From Kiritimatiellia bacterium (lineage in GTDB: Bacteria > Verrucomicrobiota > Kiritimatiellia > CAIQIC01 > Lenti-01), in assembly GCA_017458625.1 (NCBI GenBank), contig JAFTAH010000153.1, positions 1 to 35,283 of the forward strand: 35,283 bases of DNA, written 5' to 3'. Below are positions 31,887 to 35,283 of the stretch, piece by piece; positions within the stretch are counted from its first letter, which is position 1; each line of letters opens with the position of its first letter. The position numbers and the translations under genes were made by a program. The notes below the pieces were generated by a model. It was not told where the DNA came from and made no database searches. It saw only the letters and a list, made by a program, of their open reading frames with translations.

Positions 31887-32336
31887 ATGACCACACGCAT
31901 CCCCCATTCCTCGCCCGCCTTCACCCTCGTCGAAATGCTCGTCGTTTTGGCCATCATCTCGCTGCTGGCCGGCGTCGTCGTCCTGAATGTCGCCCCGCAT
32001 CTCCTCGCCGGCAGCCAGGGCAAGGCCAAGGCGCAGATCCAGGTGTTCACGACGGCCCTCCAGACCTACCGCATGGAGCAGGGCCGTTATCCCACCCGCG
32101 AACAAGGCCTCGAGGCCCTCGTCCAGAAGCCCACCATCCCGCCCATTCCGCCCCGCTACCCGGATGCCGGCTACCTCGGCTCCCGCACCCTTCCGCTCGA
32201 CCCCTGGGACGCCCCCTACATCTATCTCATCCCGGGCCGCCAGGGCGAAGCCTTCGAGGTGCTCACCTACGGTGCGGATGGCGAAGAGGGCGGCACTGGC
32301 GCTGACCAGGACATCTCCTCCGCCCACATGCAGTAG
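31887..32336 (+). CDS. Type II secretion major pseudopilin GspG-like protein
   Basis: The 149-residue protein has a prepilin signal: a short basic leader, then A11|FTLVE with the conserved Glu at mature position 5 and a long hydrophobic helix. The usual Gly before the cleavage point is replaced by Ala, which some prepilin peptidases accept less well. The C-terminal GspG signature is intact: GRYPTREQGLEALV, PLDPWDAPYIYLIPG and YGADGEEGGTGADQDI, which matches the calcium-binding loop. No other gsp genes are in the window. ACGGAG (31875-31880) lies six bases before the ATG. It is followed by a sensor kinase gene, 70 bp away, on the same strand. The symbol gspG is not assigned because the locus is isolated. 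Confidence 0.9.
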   Translation: MTTRIPHSSPAFTLVEMLVVLAIISLLAGVVVLNVAPHLLAGSQGKAKAQIQVFTTALQTYRMEQGRYPTREQGLEALVQKPTIPPIPPRYPDAGYLGSRTLPLDPWDAPYIYLIPGRQGEAFEVLTYGADGEEGGTGADQDISSAHMQ

Positions 32337-32406
32337 CCTTCGCCCCGGGCCATCCCTCCCGCCCTCCGCCCCCCGCCCCGCCGCCTGCCGACTTCACCGC
32401 CGCCGC

Positions 32407-33816
32407 ATGATCTTTCGCTCCCCAGTGGACTCGTCGCGCCAACGGCTCCCGCGTCTCGCCTGGGCCATGGCCTGGGCCCTGGCGCTGGCGCTGGTCGGCG
32501 GCCTGGCCATGACGGCCGCCGTCCACTGGCATCGTGCCGCCGCCCACGACCTGGCCTCCGTCGCTCTCGCCGACAAGGGCGCCCGGCTGGCCTCGCGCCT
32601 CGCCGCCGAGGCCGCCGACGCCGCCAAGGCCGACGATGCCAACGCCGCACGCGCCTGGGCCGACTTCTCCGCCACCGTCCGCGTCGCCGAAACCCTCGAA
32701 GGCGGCCTCGAATACGTCCAGGTCCGTCAAAACGGCGTGACGCTCTTTGCGGAAGGCTCCCGCGAATGGAAACACCTCCGCCCCGATGGCGATGCCCCCG
32801 ATGCCGCCAGCCTCCCTCAGCCCCCGGTACGCATGTCCCGCACCCGCGTCGGTGCTGGCGACGTGGAAGTGGTGTCGTTCGACACGCTCGCAAACGCAGC
32901 AGCCCGAGCCCCCGTGGAGCTCTCGCTCGGCATCCGCCGCGCCGCCATCGACCAGGAGGAATCGCCTGCCCTACGCGCGCTCGACTCGCTCTATCACCTC
33001 GTCCTTTGGGCTGGCGCAGCCCTGCTCCTTCTTGCCGCCGCTCTCCTGGCCTGGGTTCTCCGCCGCGACGACCTCCGCGAAACCGCACGCCACCGCGAGG
33101 AGCATCTCGCCTTCTCCGGCGTCCTCGCCAACGGCATCGTCCACGACTTCCGCAACCCCATGTCGGCCCTGCGCCTAGATGCCCAGATGCTCGAGTTCGA
33201 GGCTTCCAAGCCCCCTTCCTCGGCCTCCCCGGAACGGATTGCCGCCCTGTCCGCCCGGATGCGCCACACCCTCGACCGCATGGAAAAGATTCTCCAGGAA
33301 TTCCTGGCCCTGGCCCGGCCCGATTCCCCTCCCCCGGCCCCCACCGCCATCGACCTCGCCGCCCTCGCCCGCGAAACAGCCGATATCCTGGCCCCGCGCG
33401 CCGCTGCCGCCTCTGTCACCGTCACCCTCGACCTCCCCGCCACACCCCTCCCCGCCCTTGCCACCCCGACGGCCCTCCATCGCGCCTTTTCCAATGTCCT
33501 CCTGAATGCCATCCAGCACGCCGGCCCCGGCGGCCACGTCCTCGTCACCTGCCTGCGCCCCGTCCCGCCGCCACCGGACCGCCCCCCCCCGGTCCTCGAC
33601 GTCTGGAACACCGGCGACACCATCCCCCCCGCCGCCCGCGAGCGCATCTTCGACCTCTTCTACACCACTCGTCCCGAAGGCACCGGCCTGGGCCTCTTCC
33701 TTGCCCGCACCGCGCTCGAGAAGTCCGGTGGCCACCTCGATCTCCTCCCCGCGCCGCCCCTCCCCGGCTACGCCACCGGCTTCCGCCTCTCCCTGCCGCC
33801 AGCCCCCACCCCCTAG
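32407..33816 (+). CDS. Membrane sensor histidine kinase
   Basis: The 469-residue protein has two membrane helices (about 17-40 and 196-218) bracketing a periplasmic sensor region of about 155 residues, rich in Ala and helical at first. The HisKA helix carries His246 in IVHDFRNPMSALRLDAQM. The HATPase part has the N box FSNVLLNAIQHA (Asn367), the G1 box VWNTGDTIP, the F box IFDLFYTTRP and the G2 box GTGLGLFLAR (425-434). The G1 box reads N-T-G where many kinases have D-x-G, as in NtrB/ZraS-like kinases. The next gene is a sigma-54 response regulator 28 bp downstream, the clear partner. No ribosome site is obvious at the ATG at 32407, but it is the first that precedes the membrane helix. Confidence 0.93.
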   Translation: MIFRSPVDSSRQRLPRLAWAMAWALALALVGGLAMTAAVHWHRAAAHDLASVALADKGARLASRLAAEAADAAKADDANAARAWADFSATVRVAETLEGGLEYVQVRQNGVTLFAEGSREWKHLRPDGDAPDAASLPQPPVRMSRTRVGAGDVEVVSFDTLANAAARAPVELSLGIRRAAIDQEESPALRALDSLYHLVLWAGAALLLLAAALLAWVLRRDDLRETARHREEHLAFSGVLANGIVHDFRNPMSALRLDAQMLEFEASKPPSSASPERIAALSARMRHTLDRMEKILQEFLALARPDSPPPAPTAIDLAALARETADILAPRAAAASVTVTLDLPATPLPALATPTALHRAFSNVLLNAIQHAGPGGHVLVTCLRPVPPPPDRPPPVLDVWNTGDTIPPAARERIFDLFYTTRPEGTGLGLFLARTALEKSGGHLDLLPAPPLPGYATGFRLSLPPAPTP

Positions 33817-33844
33817 CCCATAGCCAATTCAAGCTGAATCCGCC

Positions 33845-35283
33845 ATGACCGTTCCCACCGCTTCCCCCACCGACGCCCCCCGCCCCCGTCTCCTCCTCGT
33901 GGAGGACGACCCCGACCACGGCCGTTCCCTCTTCGAGGCCACCACCGCCCTGGGCTACGACACCGATTGGCACCAGTCCGGCCGCACCGGCCTCGACGCC
34001 TTTGCCCACCACCCCGCCGACCTCGTCCTGACCGACCTCGTCCTCCCCGACATCGACGGTCTCGCCGTCCTCCGCGCCATCCGCGACGCCTCCGCCGGCC
34101 TCGTCCCCGTCATCGTCATGACCGCCTACGCCAGCGTCGAGACCGGCGTCCGCGCCATCAAGGACGGTGCCTACGACTACCTCCAGAAGCCCCTCGACCT
34201 GGCCGACCTCCAGGCCAAGCTCGCCCGCGCCGCCGAGGCCTCCCGCCTCCGTCGCACCGTCGAGCGCCTCAAGACCGAGGCCCGTTCCGGCTGGTCCGTC
34301 GTCACCTGGGTCGCCGAGTCCCCGGCCATGCGCGCCGTCGTCCGCGACACCCTCGCCCTCGCCCCCACCAACGCCACCGTCCTCGTCCACGGCGAATCCG
34401 GCACCGGCAAAGAGCTGGTCGCCCGCGCCCTCCACGCCGACGGCCAGCGCTCCGCCGGCCCCTTCGTCGCCGTCAACTGCGCCGCCTTCAGCGAGTCGCT
34501 CCTCGAGTCCGAGCTTTTCGGCCACGAAAAGGGGGCCTTCACCGGTGCCACCAGCCAGCACGCCGGTGCCTTCGAGCGCGCTGAAGGCGGCACCCTCTTC
34601 CTCGATGAAATCGGCGACGCCCCGCCATCCGTCCAGGTCAAGCTCCTACGCGTCCTCGAAGACCGCCAGGTCATGCGCGTCGGCGGCGACCGCCCCTTCC
34701 AGGTCGACGTCCGGCTCGTCTCCGCCACCCACCGCGACCTCCCGGCCGCCGTCGCCGCCGGCACCTTCCGCCAGGACCTCCTCTACCGCCTCAACGTCGT
34801 CACCATCGAGTTGCCTCCCCTCCGCGAGCGTCCTGACGACATCCGCCCCCTCGCCGACCGCTTCATCGCCGCCTCCTGCCGCGAGAACTCCCGTCGCATC
34901 CGCGACGCCGAACCCGCCTGGTACGACCGCCTCCAGGCCTGGTCCTGGCCCGGCAACATCCGCGAACTCCGCAACGTCGTCGAGGCCGCCGTCGTCACCT
35001 CTCCGACCGACGTCCTCCTCGCTGCCAACCTCCGCCTCCCCGACCACTGGCAGCCCGCCGCCAGCTCCGAAGCTCCCGAGGTGCCTCCCCCTGCCTTCCC
35101 GTCTTCCGCCGCCACCATCCCCGCCCTGAACCAACCCCCTCCCCCTCCCCCCTCGTCTGCAATTGCCCCGACCTCCTCCCCTGCCGCCGCACCTGCCGCC
35201 GCTTCCGCGCTCCCTCTCGACCTTCCCATGGCCGAAATCGAACGCCTCCTCCTCACCGCCCAGCTCAAGAAGCACGACGGCAA
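33845..35283 (+). CDS. Sigma-54-dependent response regulator (NtrC family), 3' end cut by window
   Basis: The 479 residues visible show a receiver domain (acidic pocket EDD 20-22, phosphoacceptor Asp64, Thr93, Lys115) and an AAA+ domain. The AAA+ part has Walker A GESGTGKE (183-190), GAFTGA (230-235) for contact with sigma-54, Walker B LFLDEI (251-256) and WPGNIREL. A long Pro/Ala/Ser-rich linker of about 60 residues (about 400-460) precedes the beginning of the Fis-type DNA-binding helix (EIERLLLTAQLKK). The stop is beyond the window. It is 28 bp after the kinase gene. I saw no convincing -24/-12 element in the window, so its targets cannot be named. Confidence 0.95.
   Translation, partial: MTVPTASPTDAPRPRLLLVEDDPDHGRSLFEATTALGYDTDWHQSGRTGLDAFAHHPADLVLTDLVLPDIDGLAVLRAIRDASAGLVPVIVMTAYASVETGVRAIKDGAYDYLQKPLDLADLQAKLARAAEASRLRRTVERLKTEARSGWSVVTWVAESPAMRAVVRDTLALAPTNATVLVHGESGTGKELVARALHADGQRSAGPFVAVNCAAFSESLLESELFGHEKGAFTGATSQHAGAFERAEGGTLFLDEIGDAPPSVQVKLLRVLEDRQVMRVGGDRPFQVDVRLVSATHRDLPAAVAAGTFRQDLLYRLNVVTIELPPLRERPDDIRPLADRFIAASCRENSRRIRDAEPAWYDRLQAWSWPGNIRELRNVVEAAVVTSPTDVLLAANLRLPDHWQPAASSEAPEVPPPAFPSSAATIPALNQPPPPPPSSAIAPTSSPAAAPAAASALPLDLPMAEIERLLLTAQLKKHDG

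Noticed and set aside
31987..33816. Long open frame beginning inside the pseudopilin gene
   Set aside because: Only the part from 32407 has kinase features; the first 140 codons are a shadow of the pseudopilin gene.

Overview
This is a GC-rich bacterial stretch. The + strand genes at its start use almost only C-ending codons. No rRNA, tRNA, phage, plasmid or intact transposase gene is visible. The gene set is mostly chromosomal: glnS, single-chain glyS, ispA-type prenyl synthase, nadC, ptsP, azlCD, a GspG-type pseudopilin and a sigma-54 two-component pair. Very large secreted beta-sandwich proteins and abundant palindromic intergenic repeats add to this. Together they suggest the PVC superphylum, perhaps a Kiritimatiellota/Verrucomicrobiota member; this is an inference from style, not proof.

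Layout. 1-2196 (+) is the end of a large protein with a mutarotase-like (DUF4380-like) C-terminal domain and a hairpin-rich linker. 2597-4029 (+) is an ABC ATPase overlapping a small membrane-anchored NTF2-like protein. 4207-7501 (+) holds two secreted or envelope proteins of unknown role separated by a repeat cluster. 7561-9061 (+) is a nitroreductase and a short AsmA-like membrane protein. 9404-17429 (+) is a probable operon of three exported proteins, the middle one a 1566-residue lipase-like hydrolase with CARDB, cadherin-like and FN3-like domains. 17735-20422 (-) is glnS followed by a farnesyl diphosphate synthase gene. 20606-25383 (+) carries a membrane-anchored protein with six CXXC pairs, azlC-azlD, glycyl-tRNA synthetase and an alkaline-phosphatase-superfamily hydrolase. 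25863-31700 (-) is a run of five genes: ptsP, nadC, and three membrane-anchored proteins (YbjN-like, coiled-coil/KTSC-like, zinc ribbon). 31887-35283 (+) is a GspG-like pseudopilin, a histidine kinase and an NtrC-type regulator cut by the window end.

The strongest unexpected signals lie between the genes. Three copies of a small inverted-repeat element bounded by CTAG (17574-17738, 25380-25585, 25582-25790) look like MITEs. At two of the four element ends that matter, the element's CTAG supplies the stop codon of the adjacent gene. A second family of 31-32 bp units with a TTCCA/TGGAA dyad occurs as three-unit clusters at 6226-6420 and 21201-21290. The second cluster fills the leader between a good promoter and azlC. 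A run of 12 C sits between the proposed -35 and -10 of the ptsP operon, an arrangement that can give phase-variable transcription. A tandem repeat between glnS and ispA carries the ribosome-binding site.

Promoters proposed here were found by eye from hexamer similarity and 16-17 bp spacing. Domain calls rest on motifs read directly from the translations. No database or structure search was possible.
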